64,000 bases of DNA from Cellulomonas sp. PhB150 (GTDB lineage Bacteria; Actinomycetota; Actinomycetes; Actinomycetales; Cellulomonadaceae): assembly GCF_003755175.1 (NCBI RefSeq), contig NZ_RKHX01000003.1:496001-560000 (forward strand), written 5' to 3'. Positions 51,812 to 60,267 of the stretch are shown here, piece after piece (position 1 is the stretch's first letter; each line of letters opens with the position of its first letter). The position numbers were made by a program, and so were the translations under genes. The notes under the pieces were generated by a model that saw only the letters and a list, made by a program, of their open reading frames with translations, was not told the DNA's origin and did not search any database.

Positions 51812-52797
51812 CCGAGCATCACCTCGCATGCGTCCGAACACCGGCGCGGAGTGCCTTGCCAGCCGCCTGCGCGGAGGGCATCGGCCACCTGGGCCGCCGT
51901 CCGGCACGGTCGCGCGGCAACGTGGAGCCACCGGTACCGCAAGGTCAGCTCGCGGTGGGCGAGGATGACCGCGTTGTCGCGCCACACGTCCTCGTCGGTC
52001 CGGCCGTACGGGTGTGCGAGCTGACCGTCCAGCTCGACGCGTGTGTCGTACCCCCGGTACACGCGGTCCGCGCGGATCCAGCGGTGGTCGATCACCTCAC
52101 GTACCTGCGCCTGCGCCGGTGGGAGGGCGTGCGCCCGCTCGACGTCGTGCAGGTACCGGTGCTCGAGGGCCGACTCGACACCGGCACGTGCCTCGCCCAG
52201 CAGGTCGATCACGAGCCGCCGGTTCGGGAGGCGAGTGCTCGCCTCGGCATGGAGGAGGACGCGACCCGGGAGCACGCCGGCGCGGACGGCCTCGGCGACG
52301 ATCCCGATCGCGTCGTCGGTCGATCGGGCCTCGGCGACGAGATCGAGGACCGTCCTGTCCTCGCCGACCGCACGGAGCGCACCGCCTGCGACAGGCATCG
52401 GCCGACGCCTGCGGACGTGGATGCCGGGCTGCGGGGCGACGCTGCGCGCGCAGGGGATGCTGATGACGACGATCGGCCCGGGCGTCGAGACGAACCCGTG
52501 GACGAACCCGGCGGAGCGGTGCGAGAGGGCCGCGCCATCTCCCGCGTAGAGGAGGGCGCCCCGCGCGCGCTGCCGCCAGGTGGCGGCACCGGAGCTGAGC
52601 AGGACCACGCCTCGGAACAAGCGGGTCCACTCACCCGATGCCGCGCGTCGGGCGATGGCGGCCCTGGTCATGCCCCACTGTTGGAGCTGGGCGGTGGTCG
52701 CCACGGCGTCCTGCCGCGCGAGCACCGCGCGAGCCCGCGCATCGAGTGCGGTCGGCACCCGACCCGGCAACGGGCGCCCCGCTCGAACGTCATCCAC
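51802..52797 (-). CDS. AbiEi-type antitoxin domain protein with VSR/DUF559-like endonuclease region
   Basis: 331-residue protein of a large actinobacterial family. The N-terminal winged helix, typical of type IV AbiEi antitoxins, reads DAVATTAQLQQWGMTRAAI and GEWTRLFRGVVLL. The middle domain has ALSHRSAGFVHGF. The C terminus resembles a DUF559/very-short-patch-repair endonuclease: YDTRVELDGQLAHPYGRTDEDVWRDNAVI (key E-x-D and R-D-N) and LTLRYRW. No AbiEii toxin partner is next to it. It stands alone, bracketed by inverted palindromic elements at 51761 and 52856. Function as a defence or orphan regulator is inference. Confidence 0.82.
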   Translation of the reverse strand: MDDVRAGRPLPGRVPTALDARARAVLARQDAVATTAQLQQWGMTRAAIARRAASGEWTRLFRGVVLLSSGAATWRQRARGALLYAGDGAALSHRSAGFVHGFVSTPGPIVVISIPCARSVAPQPGIHVRRRRPMPVAGGALRAVGEDRTVLDLVAEARSTDDAIGIVAEAVRAGVLPGRVLLHAEASTRLPNRRLVIDLLGEARAGVESALEHRYLHDVERAHALPPAQAQVREVIDHRWIRADRVYRGYDTRVELDGQLAHPYGRTDEDVWRDNAVILAHRELTLRYRWLHVAARPCRTAAQVADALRAGGWQGTPRRCSDACEVMLGRA

Positions 52798-52855
52798 GCG
52801 CTGGATCGTCCCGCACCATCCCCGCAGCCGTGGGTGGGGGTGTGGATAGCGCGGA

Positions 52856-52898
52856 GGTTGAAGACTTCGTCACGCCTGACGCGACCAACTCTTCAACC
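52856..52898. repeat. Palindromic element, copy 2 (imperfect hairpin, inverse of copy 1)
   Basis: GGTTGAAGA (52856-52864) pairs with TCTTCAACC (52890-52898), with further interrupted pairing inside. The run TGAAGACTTCGTCACGCC (52859-52876) is the exact reverse complement of 51787-51804 in copy 1. The element lies about 60 bp before the AbiEi-like start. Confidence 0.8.
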
Positions 52899-52899
52899 A

Positions 52900-52972
52900 G
52901 TCGCGAGCGGGCGCGAGCGGGCGGGGCGCGAGCGGGCGGGCGCGGCGCGGGCGGGCGGGCGCGGGCCGGGAC
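52900..52972. repeat. GC-only simple-sequence tract (GCGAGCGGGCG / GCGGGCG units)
   Basis: About 70 bases almost entirely of G and C built from irregular GCGAGCGGGCG and GCGGGCG units, between palindromic copy 2 and the ino1 terminator. No coding role is seen. Confidence 0.7.
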
Positions 52973-52974
52973 GG

Positions 52975-53008
52975 CGAAGGGCCCCCGGGAGATCCCGGGG
53001 GCCCTTCG
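52975..53008 (-). terminator. Terminator of the padR-ino1 operon
   Basis: A perfect 16-bp stem (52975-52990 with 52993-53008; arms start CGAAGGGCCCCC) with a minimal loop, 15 bases beyond the ino1 stop on the minus strand. Confidence 0.85.
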
Positions 53009-53022
53009 CAGGTGGTGCTGGG

Positions 53023-54114
53023 TCAGCGCTCGTTCTCGCCGGCGATGAAGGCCTCCAGCTGGGCGCGGCCCAGGGTGTCCTCCATCTGGACCGGCGGGGA
53101 CTTCATGAAGTACGTCGAGGCCGACAGGATCGGGCCACCGACGCCACGGTCCTTGGCGATCTTCGCGGCGCGCAGGGCGTCGATGATGATGCCGGCCGAG
53201 TTGGGCGAGTCCCAGACCTCGAGCTTGTACTCGAGGTTCAGGGGCACCTCGCCGAACGCGCGACCCTCGAGGCGGACGTAGGCCCACTTGCGGTCGTCGA
53301 GCCAGGCGACGTAGTCCGACGGGCCGATGTGGACGTTGCGGTCCTCCTTCTTGCCGCCCAGGGGGCCGGTCAGGTTGGAGGTCACGGCCTGCGTCTTGGA
53401 GAGCTTCTTGGACTCCAGGCGCTCGCGCTCGAGCATGTTCTTGAAGTCCATGTTGCCGCCGACGTTCAGCTGGTACGTGCGGTCCAGGACGACGCCGCGG
53501 TCCTCGAAGAGCTTCGCGAGGACACGGTGCGTGATGGTCGCGCCGACCTGCGACTTGATGTCGTCGCCGACGATCGGGACGCCGGCAGCCTCGAACTTCG
53601 CGGCCCACTCGGGGTCGGACGCGATGAACACGGGCAGGGCGTTGACGAACGCCACACCGGCGTCGATGGCGCACTGCGCGTAGTACTTCGCCGCGACCTC
53701 GGAGCCGACGGGCAGGTAGCAGATGAGGACGTCGACACGGGCCTCGCGCAGGGCGGCGACGATGTCGACCGGCTCGGCGTCCGACTCCTCGATGGTCTCG
53801 CGGTAGTACTTGCCGAGACCGTCGTTGGTCACGCCACGCTGCACGGTCACGCCGAGCGGCGGGACGTCCGCGATCTTGATGGTGTTGTTCTCCGAGGCGA
53901 CGATGGCCTCCGAGAGGTCGAAGCCGACCTTCTTGGCGTCGACGTCGAACGCGGCGACGAACTCGATGTCACGCACGTGGTAGTCACCGAACTGCACGTG
54001 CATGAGACCGGGAACGGTCCCGCTCGGGTCGGCGTCGGCGTAGTAGTGGACGCCCTGGACGAGCGACGCGGCGCAGTTGCCGACGCCGACGATGGCGACG
54101 CGGATGGAGGTCAT
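53023..54114 (-). CDS. ino1: Inositol-3-phosphate synthase
   Basis: 363-residue actinobacterial-type enzyme that converts glucose 6-phosphate to inositol 3-phosphate, the first step to phosphatidylinositol, mannosides and mycothiol. It starts [21 protein letters not shown] (NAD-binding GVGNCAASL) and has [35 protein letters not shown] and [12 protein letters not shown] 54114 overlaps the padR stop. The upstream PadR gene and operator suggest that inositol synthesis is controlled locally. Confidence 0.95.
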   Translation of the reverse strand: MTSIRVAIVGVGNCAASLVQGVHYYADADPSGTVPGLMHVQFGDYHVRDIEFVAAFDVDAKKVGFDLSEAIVASENNTIKIADVPPLGVTVQRGVTNDGLGKYYRETIEESDAEPVDIVAALREARVDVLICYLPVGSEVAAKYYAQCAIDAGVAFVNALPVFIASDPEWAAKFEAAGVPIVGDDIKSQVGATITHRVLAKLFEDRGVVLDRTYQLNVGGNMDFKNMLERERLESKKLSKTQAVTSNLTGPLGGKKEDRNVHIGPSDYVAWLDDRKWAYVRLEGRAFGEVPLNLEYKLEVWDSPNSAGIIIDALRAAKIAKDRGVGGPILSASTYFMKSPPVQMEDTLGRAQLEAFIAGENER

Positions 54115-54758
54115 CCTCGCTCCTTCTCGGTGGTTCGCGCCGGGACGGTGTCGTCCGCGACGGTGGAAGCAGCATCGGCCGGCTGGCCGGTGCCTGTGGG
54201 ACGCACGCGGCGGCGGCCGCGCTCGTTGTCGATGAGCCCGTCGAGCCAACGGACTTCACGCTCGACCTGTTCGAGGCCATGGCGCTGCAGCTCGAGCGTG
54301 TACTCGTCCATGCGCTCGCGGGTGCGGGCGAAGGACTGTCGGATCGTGTCGAGTCGTTCGGTCAGGCGCGTGCGCCGACCCTCGAGGATCCGAAGCCTGG
54401 TCTCGGCGTCGGTCTGCGCGAAGAACGCGAACCGGACGTCGAAGTTCTCGTCCTCCCAGGTGGACGGGCCGGACTGCGCGAGCACCTGCTGGAGGTGCTC
54501 CTTGCCGTCGGCCGTCAGCTGGTAGACGATGCGTGCCCGCTTGCTGACGCCGTGCCCGCTGTCCGCGCCCGACTCGGTCCCGACGATCCAGTGCCGCTCG
54601 ACGAGCGACTTCAGGCACGGGTACAGCGAGCCGTACGACAGGGCGCGGAACGAGCCGAGCACGAGGTTGAGGCGCTTGCGCAGCTCGTACCCGTGCATGG
54701 GCGACTCGTGCAGCAGGCCGAGGATCGCCGGCTCGAGCACGTCGGAACGACCGCGCAC
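54111..54758 (-). CDS. PadR family transcriptional regulator
   Basis: 215-residue regulator with a PadR winged helix ([23 protein letters not shown], key LGLL-MHGYEL; then [17 protein letters not shown] and [14 protein letters not shown]) and a C-terminal coiled-coil dimer domain of the larger PadR-s1 type. The last ~30 residues are polar. GTG 54758. It is translationally coupled to ino1. A palindrome 64-84 bp upstream fits PadR autoregulation. Confidence 0.93.
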   Translation of the reverse strand: MRGRSDVLEPAILGLLHESPMHGYELRKRLNLVLGSFRALSYGSLYPCLKSLVERHWIVGTESGADSGHGVSKRARIVYQLTADGKEHLQQVLAQSGPSTWEDENFDVRFAFFAQTDAETRLRILEGRRTRLTERLDTIRQSFARTRERMDEYTLELQRHGLEQVEREVRWLDGLIDNERGRRRVRPTGTGQPADAASTVADDTVPARTTEKERG

Positions 54759-54821
54759 GGGGCACCTCCTCGGGTGGGGCTAGAGTCTGGCGAAGCCCGG
54801 GAGGGCGATGCGAGACGAGTC

Positions 54822-54842
54822 GATGTATCAACTCGATACATC
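54822..54842. promoter_or_regulatory. Candidate PadR operator
   Basis: GATGTATC (54822-54829) and GATACATC (54835-54842) form an inverted repeat with a 5-base centre, containing the ATGT-N-ACAT pattern typical of PadR binding sites. It is unusually AT-rich for this genome and lies upstream of padR-ino1, also between that operon and ponA. Confidence 0.7.
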
Positions 54843-55122
54843 CGCACAGTATGTCGAATGCGTGCCTCGGGACAAGTCCGCCGCGCTGTGACGTGTGCCC
54901 GAGGGTGTTCTCGCGTGGCCCAGATCACTCGATCGGCCCCATCTGCGTCCGCCCCTCGTCGGCCCGGTGCCGATCGTGTGAAGGCTCGCCGCAGACCGCC
55001 TCCGTCCCGGGAGAGGCGCAGGACGGTCCCCCATACTTGGGGTCGCGGCAGCCCTGCTCGTACCCGGACACCCCTCCGTGACGCGGGCCGCCCCCCGAGG
55101 TCGTCGTCAGGAAGGCAGCACG

Positions 55123-57603
55123 TTGGCAGGCACGTCGAACCCGAGGTCCGCTCCCCCGCGGGCCCGTCGCGGCTCTTCCCGTGGCACCCGCGCGGCGACC
55201 CCCGCGCGCGGGAAGAACGGCAAGAAGGGCTTCTTCGACTACCCCCGCACCGGCTACCACGGTCTGCACCGCTGGCTGCCGTCGTGGCGCGTCGTGCTCG
55301 GCACGATCCTCGGCGCCGGCTTCCTCGGCCTCGGTGCGATCGTCGCCGCGTACGCGACGATCGACATCCCCGCGACCGGCGGCCAGGACACGAGCGCGCA
55401 GACCTCGACCGTCTACTACGCGAACAACGCCGACGGCAGCCGCGGCCCCGTGATGGGGACCTACGCGGTTCAGAAGCGCACGATCGTCGACTACGACACG
55501 CTGCCGGACTACGTCGGCAAGGCCGTGGCGGCAGGCGAGGACCGCTCGTTCTTCGAGAGCAAGTCCGGCATCTCCGTCACCGGCATGGCGCGCGCGTTCT
55601 TCCACAACGCGACCGCGAGCGACGGGACGACGCAGGGCGGCTCGACCCTCACGCAGCAGTACGTGGAGCGGTACTACGTCGACAAGACGACGACGGACTA
55701 CGTGGGCAAGGCCCGCGAGGCGCTGATGGCGATCAAGATCGCGCAGACGGAGTCCAAGGACGAGATCCTCGGCCGGTACCTCAACACGATCTACTTCGGC
55801 CGCGACTCCTACGGCGTCCAGGCCGCCTCGCAGGCTTACTTCGGCGTCGACGCCAAGGACCTGACGATCTCGCAGGCTGCCCTGCTCGCCGCCGTCATCC
55901 CCTCCCCCAACAACTGGGACCCCGCGGTGGACGCGGCCAAGTCCGAGCAGCGGTGGAACATCATCCTCGACGCGATGCAGGAGGAGGGCTGGGTCCCGGC
56001 CGCCGAGCGCGCCGACCTGACCTTCCCGGAGACCATCGACTACAAGCGCTCCGAGCTCTACCGCGGCCCGCAGGGGTACCTGCTGACGACCGTCGAGAAG
56101 GAGCTGGCCGCCGGTCCGCTCCAGCTCACCAAGGACGAGCTGATGCGAGGCGGCTACTCGATCATCACGACGATCAAGAAGCCCGTGCAGAAGGACATGA
56201 ACGCCACGGCGAGCGACTTCTTCAAGGGCAAGCTCGTCGACGGCGACAAGCCGGACAAGCGCACCAAGGTCGCGATGGCGTCGATCGACCCCGCGACCGG
56301 CGCGATCGTGGCGATGTACGGCGGGCGAGACTTCATCGACGACCAGATCAACCGGGCGACGGTCGACGCGATCCAGGCGGGCTCGACCTTCAAGCCGTTC
56401 ACGCTGATCGCCGGCCTCGAGAACGGCAAGACGCTCAACACGCGCTACGCCGGCTACTCCCCGCAGACCTTCCCCGAGTGGGAGAACGGGACCAAGGCGG
56501 TCCGGAACTTCGGCGACGAGCAGTTCGGCTACATCGATCTCGTCACCGCCACCGCGCAGTCCGTGAACACGGTGTACGCCCAGCTGAACATCGACGTGGG
56601 CGCCGACAAGACCGTCGACGTCGCCGACCGCGCCGGCGTGACGACGACGATCCCCGAGGTCCCGTCGAACGTGCTCGGCACCGCGACCGTCCACCCGCTC
56701 GACATGGCGAGCGCCTACGCGACCATGGCTGCGGGCGGCATCCACCACGACCCGTACATCGTCGCGTCGGTCCTGAACTCGACCGGCTCGACGGCCCTGA
56801 CCGGCGGGTCCGAGGGCAAGCGCGTCTTCGACAAGGACGTCATCGCCGACAGCACCTACGCCATGACGAAGGTCGTCGAGGAGGGGTCCGGCGAGAACTG
56901 GGTCAAGCCGCTCGGCCGTCCGATCGCCGGCAAGACCGGCACGACGCAGGACAACCGCGCGGCATGGTTCGTCGGCTTCACGCCGCAGATCGCCACCGCT
57001 GTCGCGATGAGCCAGGTCGGCCCGGACGGCAAGGCGCAGGTCACGATCACGCCGATCGGCAACAAGTTCGGGTCCAGCCTGCCGCTGACCGAGGTCACCG
57101 GCGCGACGCTTCCCGCGCAGATCTGGTCCACCACGATGGGCAAGGTCTTCGAGCTCGACGACTACAAGAAGATCGAGCAGTTCCCCGACCGCGCGAACGT
57201 CGGCCCCAAGCCCACGGCCCGGCCGACGAAGAGCGCGACGCCGAAGCCCTCGCCGACGGAGACCAAGACGGAGGCGCCCACGACTGCGGTCGTCCCCGAC
57301 GGCCTCGTCGGCAAGCTGCAGGCGGACGCGACCAGCGCGCTGTACGCCGTCGGCCTGGTCCCCGTCATCGAGTCGGCGTACTCGGACACGGTCGTCGTCG
57401 GCCGCGTGATCAGCGCGAGCCCCGGCCCCGGCAAGAAGGTCGACGCGGGTGCGAGCGTCACGCTCGTCATCTCGAGCGGTCCCAAGCCGGCTCCGACGCA
57501 GACGCCCAAGCCCACCCAGACGCCGGCGCCGACGAAGACCACGCCGCCCAAGCCGACGGAGTCCCCCGACCCTCAGCCGACGGAGGACTCTGCCGGCGGC
57601 TGA
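55123..57603 (+). CDS. ponA: Class A penicillin-binding protein with PASTA domain (PonA-like)
   Basis: Bifunctional peptidoglycan glycosyltransferase/transpeptidase of about 826 residues. I choose TTG 55123 (LAGTSNPRSAPP), which has AGGAAGG upstream; GTG 55078 lacks a ribosome site. After a basic cytoplasmic tail and a transmembrane helix comes the GT51 domain with AGEDRSFFES, GGSTLTQQYVERYY and RYLNTIYFGR. The transpeptidase has GSTFKPF (Ser nucleophile), SVNT and GKTGTT. One PASTA domain (VPDGLVGKLQADATSAL) and a Thr/Pro-rich tail end it. The usual His after EDxxF in the GT site is replaced (FFESKSG). Confidence 0.94.
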   Translation: MAGTSNPRSAPPRARRGSSRGTRAATPARGKNGKKGFFDYPRTGYHGLHRWLPSWRVVLGTILGAGFLGLGAIVAAYATIDIPATGGQDTSAQTSTVYYANNADGSRGPVMGTYAVQKRTIVDYDTLPDYVGKAVAAGEDRSFFESKSGISVTGMARAFFHNATASDGTTQGGSTLTQQYVERYYVDKTTTDYVGKAREALMAIKIAQTESKDEILGRYLNTIYFGRDSYGVQAASQAYFGVDAKDLTISQAALLAAVIPSPNNWDPAVDAAKSEQRWNIILDAMQEEGWVPAAERADLTFPETIDYKRSELYRGPQGYLLTTVEKELAAGPLQLTKDELMRGGYSIITTIKKPVQKDMNATASDFFKGKLVDGDKPDKRTKVAMASIDPATGAIVAMYGGRDFIDDQINRATVDAIQAGSTFKPFTLIAGLENGKTLNTRYAGYSPQTFPEWENGTKAVRNFGDEQFGYIDLVTATAQSVNTVYAQLNIDVGADKTVDVADRAGVTTTIPEVPSNVLGTATVHPLDMASAYATMAAGGIHHDPYIVASVLNSTGSTALTGGSEGKRVFDKDVIADSTYAMTKVVEEGSGENWVKPLGRPIAGKTGTTQDNRAAWFVGFTPQIATAVAMSQVGPDGKAQVTITPIGNKFGSSLPLTEVTGATLPAQIWSTTMGKVFELDDYKKIEQFPDRANVGPKPTARPTKSATPKPSPTETKTEAPTTAVVPDGLVGKLQADATSALYAVGLVPVIESAYSDTVVVGRVISASPGPGKKVDAGASVTLVISSGPKPAPTQTPKPTQTPAPTKTTPPKPTESPDPQPTEDSAGG

Positions 57604-57781
57604 CCCACGATTTCAGGCTGACCGGGCTCGCCCGGTAGGCTGGAACACTGCTGTGCCCGCACCTCTCGCCCGCCATCGGTCGAGACGCGGGAGCCCGACG
57701 AGGTCTCCTCGTCCCGCAGCGACGCACGAGAACCCTCCTGTCACGGATCGACCGTGACCGCCGAGACCAGAGGAGGTGGGT

Positions 57782-58075
57782 ATGAGCCTGCGTCCGTACG
57801 AGATCATGATCATCCTCGACCCCGAGATCGAGGAGCGCACCGTCGCTCCCTCGCTCGACAAGTACCTGTCGGTCATCACGACCGACGGTGGCTCCGTCGA
57901 CAAGGTCGACATCTGGGGTCGTCGCCGCCTGGCGTACGACATCAAGAAGAAGTCCGAGGGCATCTACGCCGTCGTCGACTTCAAGGCGACGCCCGCCACT
58001 GCCAAGGAGCTCGACCGTCAGCTCGGCCTCAACGAGGTCGTCCTGCGGACCAAGGTCCTTCGCGCCGACGCCTGA
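57782..58075 (+). CDS. rpsF: 30S ribosomal protein S6
   Basis: 97-residue ribosomal protein beginning [18 protein letters not shown], with [19 protein letters not shown] and [15 protein letters not shown] 57782 follows a strong AGGAGGTG site. It binds S18 in the platform of the small subunit and heads the rpsF-ssb-rpsR-rplI operon. The 178-base leader holds hairpins (for example GACGAGG/CCTCGTC near 57697-57713) that may serve autoregulation. Confidence 0.96.
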   Translation: MSLRPYEIMIILDPEIEERTVAPSLDKYLSVITTDGGSVDKVDIWGRRRLAYDIKKKSEGIYAVVDFKATPATAKELDRQLGLNEVVLRTKVLRADA

Positions 58076-58165
58076 GTCTGTGCGTATCCGCTGACGCATG
58101 TCACTGCATGCGGATAGCGTGCGCCTGACCACATACGACGTACATCGAACGAACGAGGAGATGGC

Positions 58166-58690
58166 ATGGCCGGCGAGACCGTCATCACGGTGATCGGGAA
58201 CCTCACGGGGGACCCCGAGCTGCGCTTCACCCCGTCTGGGGCAGCGGTGGCCAACTTCACCGTCGCATCCACCCCCCGCACGTTCGACCGCCAGAGCAAC
58301 GAGTGGAAGGACGGCGACACGCTGTTCATGCGCTGCTCGATCTGGCGGGAGGCGGCCGAGTCGGTCGCCGAGTCGCTCACCAAGGGCACCCGCGTCATCG
58401 TGACCGGCCGGCTCATCCAGCGTTCGTACGAAACCCGTGAGGGTGAGAAGCGCACGGTGGTCGAGCTGCAGGTCGACGAGGTCGGCCCGTCCCTCCGCTA
58501 CGCCACGGCCAAGGTCACCCGGACTCAGCGTTCGGGTGGCGGCAGCTTCGGCGGCGGCGGGGGCGGCGGCTACAGCGGCGGCCAGGGCGGCGGCAACGCC
58601 GGCGGTGGCAGCAGCCAGCAGGAGGACCCGTGGGCCACGCCCGCAGGTGGCTCCGGCGGCGGCGGCTACTCCGACGAGCCCCCGTTCTGA
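58166..58690 (+). CDS. ssb: Single-stranded DNA-binding protein
   Basis: 174-residue SSB with an OB fold ([47 protein letters not shown], key W and G), a Gly-rich flexible linker and the acidic C-terminal tip SDEPPF that contacts partner proteins. It lies between rpsF and rpsR as in most bacteria. Confidence 0.97.
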   Translation: MAGETVITVIGNLTGDPELRFTPSGAAVANFTVASTPRTFDRQSNEWKDGDTLFMRCSIWREAAESVAESLTKGTRVIVTGRLIQRSYETREGEKRTVVELQVDEVGPSLRYATAKVTRTQRSGGGSFGGGGGGGYSGGQGGGNAGGGSSQQEDPWATPAGGSGGGGYSDEPPF

Positions 58691-58717
58691 TCTAGCCCTC
58701 CCAGACAAGACCCCCAT

Positions 58718-58742
58718 CCCCGAGCAACGGCAACGCTCGGGG
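58718..58742 (+). promoter_or_regulatory. Intercistronic hairpin between ssb and rpsR
   Basis: CCCCGAGC (58718-58725) pairs perfectly with GCTCGGGG (58735-58742) around a 9-base loop, 28 bases before rpsR. It could slow transcription or protect RNA; it lacks a U tract. Confidence 0.45.
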
Positions 58743-58770
58743 CTCCACTCCACCAAGGAGGAGCACCACG

Positions 58771-59007
58771 ATGGCTAAGGCCGTGGTCCGCAAGCCCAAG
58801 AAGAAGCAGAACCCCCTCAAGGCGGCGAAGATCGATGTCGTCGACTACAAGGACACCGCGCTGCTGCGCAAGTTCATCTCCGACCGCGGAAAGATCCGTG
58901 CTCGCCGTGTGACCGGTGTGTCCACCCAGGAGCAGCGTGCGATCGCACGCGCCGTCAAGAACGCCCGCGAGATGGCCCTGCTGCCGTACTCGTCGTCGGC
59001 TCGCTGA
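58771..59007 (+). CDS. rpsR: 30S ribosomal protein S18 (Cys-less type)
   Basis: 78-residue basic protein: [20 protein letters not shown], then [19 protein letters not shown] and the family signature [22 protein letters not shown]. No Cys is present, so it lacks the zinc ribbon (CPLC...) of C-plus S18 paralogues. ATG 58771 follows AAGGAGGAG. Co-operonic with rpsF, ssb and rplI. Confidence 0.96.
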   Translation: MAKAVVRKPKKKQNPLKAAKIDVVDYKDTALLRKFISDRGKIRARRVTGVSTQEQRAIARAVKNAREMALLPYSSSAR

Positions 59008-59021
59008 GAAAGGAGACACTC

Positions 59022-59471
59022 ATGGCCAAGATCATCCTGACCCACGAGGTCACCGGACTCGGTGCCCCGGGTGACGTCGTCGAGGTGAAGGACGGGTACG
59101 CCCGGAACTACCTCATCCCCCGCAGCCTGGCCACGCCGTGGACCAAGGGTGCGGAGAAGGACGTCACCGCGATCCGCAAGGCCCGCAAGGCCCGCGAGAT
59201 CGCCACGCTCGACGACGCCAAGGCGATCCGCGACTCGCTGCAGTCCAAGCCTGTCGTGGTCACCGCCAAGGCCGGCGAGGCCGGTCGCCTGTTCGGCGCC
59301 GTCACCACCGCGGAGATCGCCGAGGCCGTCAAGGCCTCCGGCGCCCCGCAGATCGACAAGCGCAAGGTCGAGATCGGTCAGCCGATCAAGTCCCTGGGCG
59401 AGTACAAGGTGTCGGTCCGTCTGCACTCGGACGTCTCCGCCACGGTGACCGTCAAGGTCGTCGCTGCCTGA
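59022..59471 (+). CDS. rplI: 50S ribosomal protein L9
   Basis: 149-residue two-domain protein: N-terminal [20 protein letters not shown] and [14 protein letters not shown] bind 23S rRNA; a long helix links to the C-terminal domain ending [25 protein letters not shown] lies before ATG 59022. Last gene of the operon, followed by a terminator. Confidence 0.96.
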   Translation: MAKIILTHEVTGLGAPGDVVEVKDGYARNYLIPRSLATPWTKGAEKDVTAIRKARKAREIATLDDAKAIRDSLQSKPVVVTAKAGEAGRLFGAVTTAEIAEAVKASGAPQIDKRKVEIGQPIKSLGEYKVSVRLHSDVSATVTVKVVAA

Positions 59472-59493
59472 CCTCAGGTTCGAGAACGACGAG

Positions 59494-59529
59494 AGCGCCC
59501 CGCCCCCGAGAGATCGGGAGCGGGGCGCT
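59494..59529. terminator. Bidirectional terminator between rplI and livF
   Basis: A 16-base stem (59494-59509 with 59514-59529) with one mismatch and GAGA loop, between convergent rplI and livF. Confidence 0.8.
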
Positions 59530-59547
59530 GTCGTCGTACGGGAGAGA

Positions 59548-60267
59548 TCAGGCGACGCCGAGGTAGGCCTGCTTGACCGCCGGGTCGGCGAGCAGGTCCG
59601 CCCCCTTGCCTGAGGTCGTCACCTCACCGGTCTCCAGGATGTAGGCCCGGTCGGACCGGGACAGCGCCTGCTGCGCGTTCTGCTCGACGAGCAGGATCGT
59701 GGTCCCCTCCGTGTTGATCTCCGTGATGATGCGGAAGATCTGCTGGATCACCAGCGGGGCGAGTCCCATCGACGGCTCGTCGAGCAGCAGGAGCCGCGGG
59801 CGGGCCATGAGCGCGCGGCCGATGGCGAGCATCTGCTGCTCACCGCCGGACAGCGTGCCGCCGACCTGCGTGCGCCGCTCGAGCAGGCGCGGGAACAGCT
59901 CGAAGACGCGGTCGACGGTCTTGTCGTGCTCCGCCTTCGTCTTGAACGTCCGGGCGTAGGCGCCCATCTCCAGGTTCTCGACGACCGTCATGCCCGGGAA
60001 CACCCCGCGGCCCTCGGGCGCCTGGACGATGCCGGCGGTGACGCGCTCGTGCGCCTTCATCCGCGTGATGTCCTTGCCGTCGAACCAGACCGACCCGCGC
60101 GCCACCGGGCGGATGCCCGAGACGGCACGCATGGTCGTGGTCTTGCCCGCGCCGTTGGCGCCGATCAGCGTCACGAGCTCGCCGTCCTCGACGGTGAGCG
60201 AGATGCCGCGGACGGCCTCGATGCGGTCGTAGGAGACCGTCAGGTCCTTGAGCTCAAGCAGTGGCAT
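59548..60267 (-). CDS. livF: Branched-chain amino acid ABC transporter ATPase LivF
   Basis: 239-residue ATPase: Walker A GANGAGKTTTMRAVSG, Q-loop in VQAPEGRGVFPGMTVVENLEMG, signature LSGGEQQMLAIGRALM, Walker B LLLLDEPSMGLAP and the LivF-typical end KQAYLG. It powers uptake with LivG, LivM, LivH and the binding protein LivK. Overlaps livG by 14 bp. Confidence 0.94.
   Translation of the reverse strand: MPLLELKDLTVSYDRIEAVRGISLTVEDGELVTLIGANGAGKTTTMRAVSGIRPVARGSVWFDGKDITRMKAHERVTAGIVQAPEGRGVFPGMTVVENLEMGAYARTFKTKAEHDKTVDRVFELFPRLLERRTQVGGTLSGGEQQMLAIGRALMARPRLLLLDEPSMGLAPLVIQQIFRIITEINTEGTTILLVEQNAQQALSRSDRAYILETGEVTTSGKGADLLADPAVKQAYLGVA

Noticed and set aside
51761..52898. A classical insertion sequence
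   Set aside because: No transposase is encoded and no target-site duplication is evident, so it is reported as flanking inverted elements only.
57604..57781. Classical S6:S18 autoregulatory RNA motif in the rpsF leader
   Set aside because: Hairpins are present, but I could not match the conserved CCG-bulge structure by eye with enough confidence.
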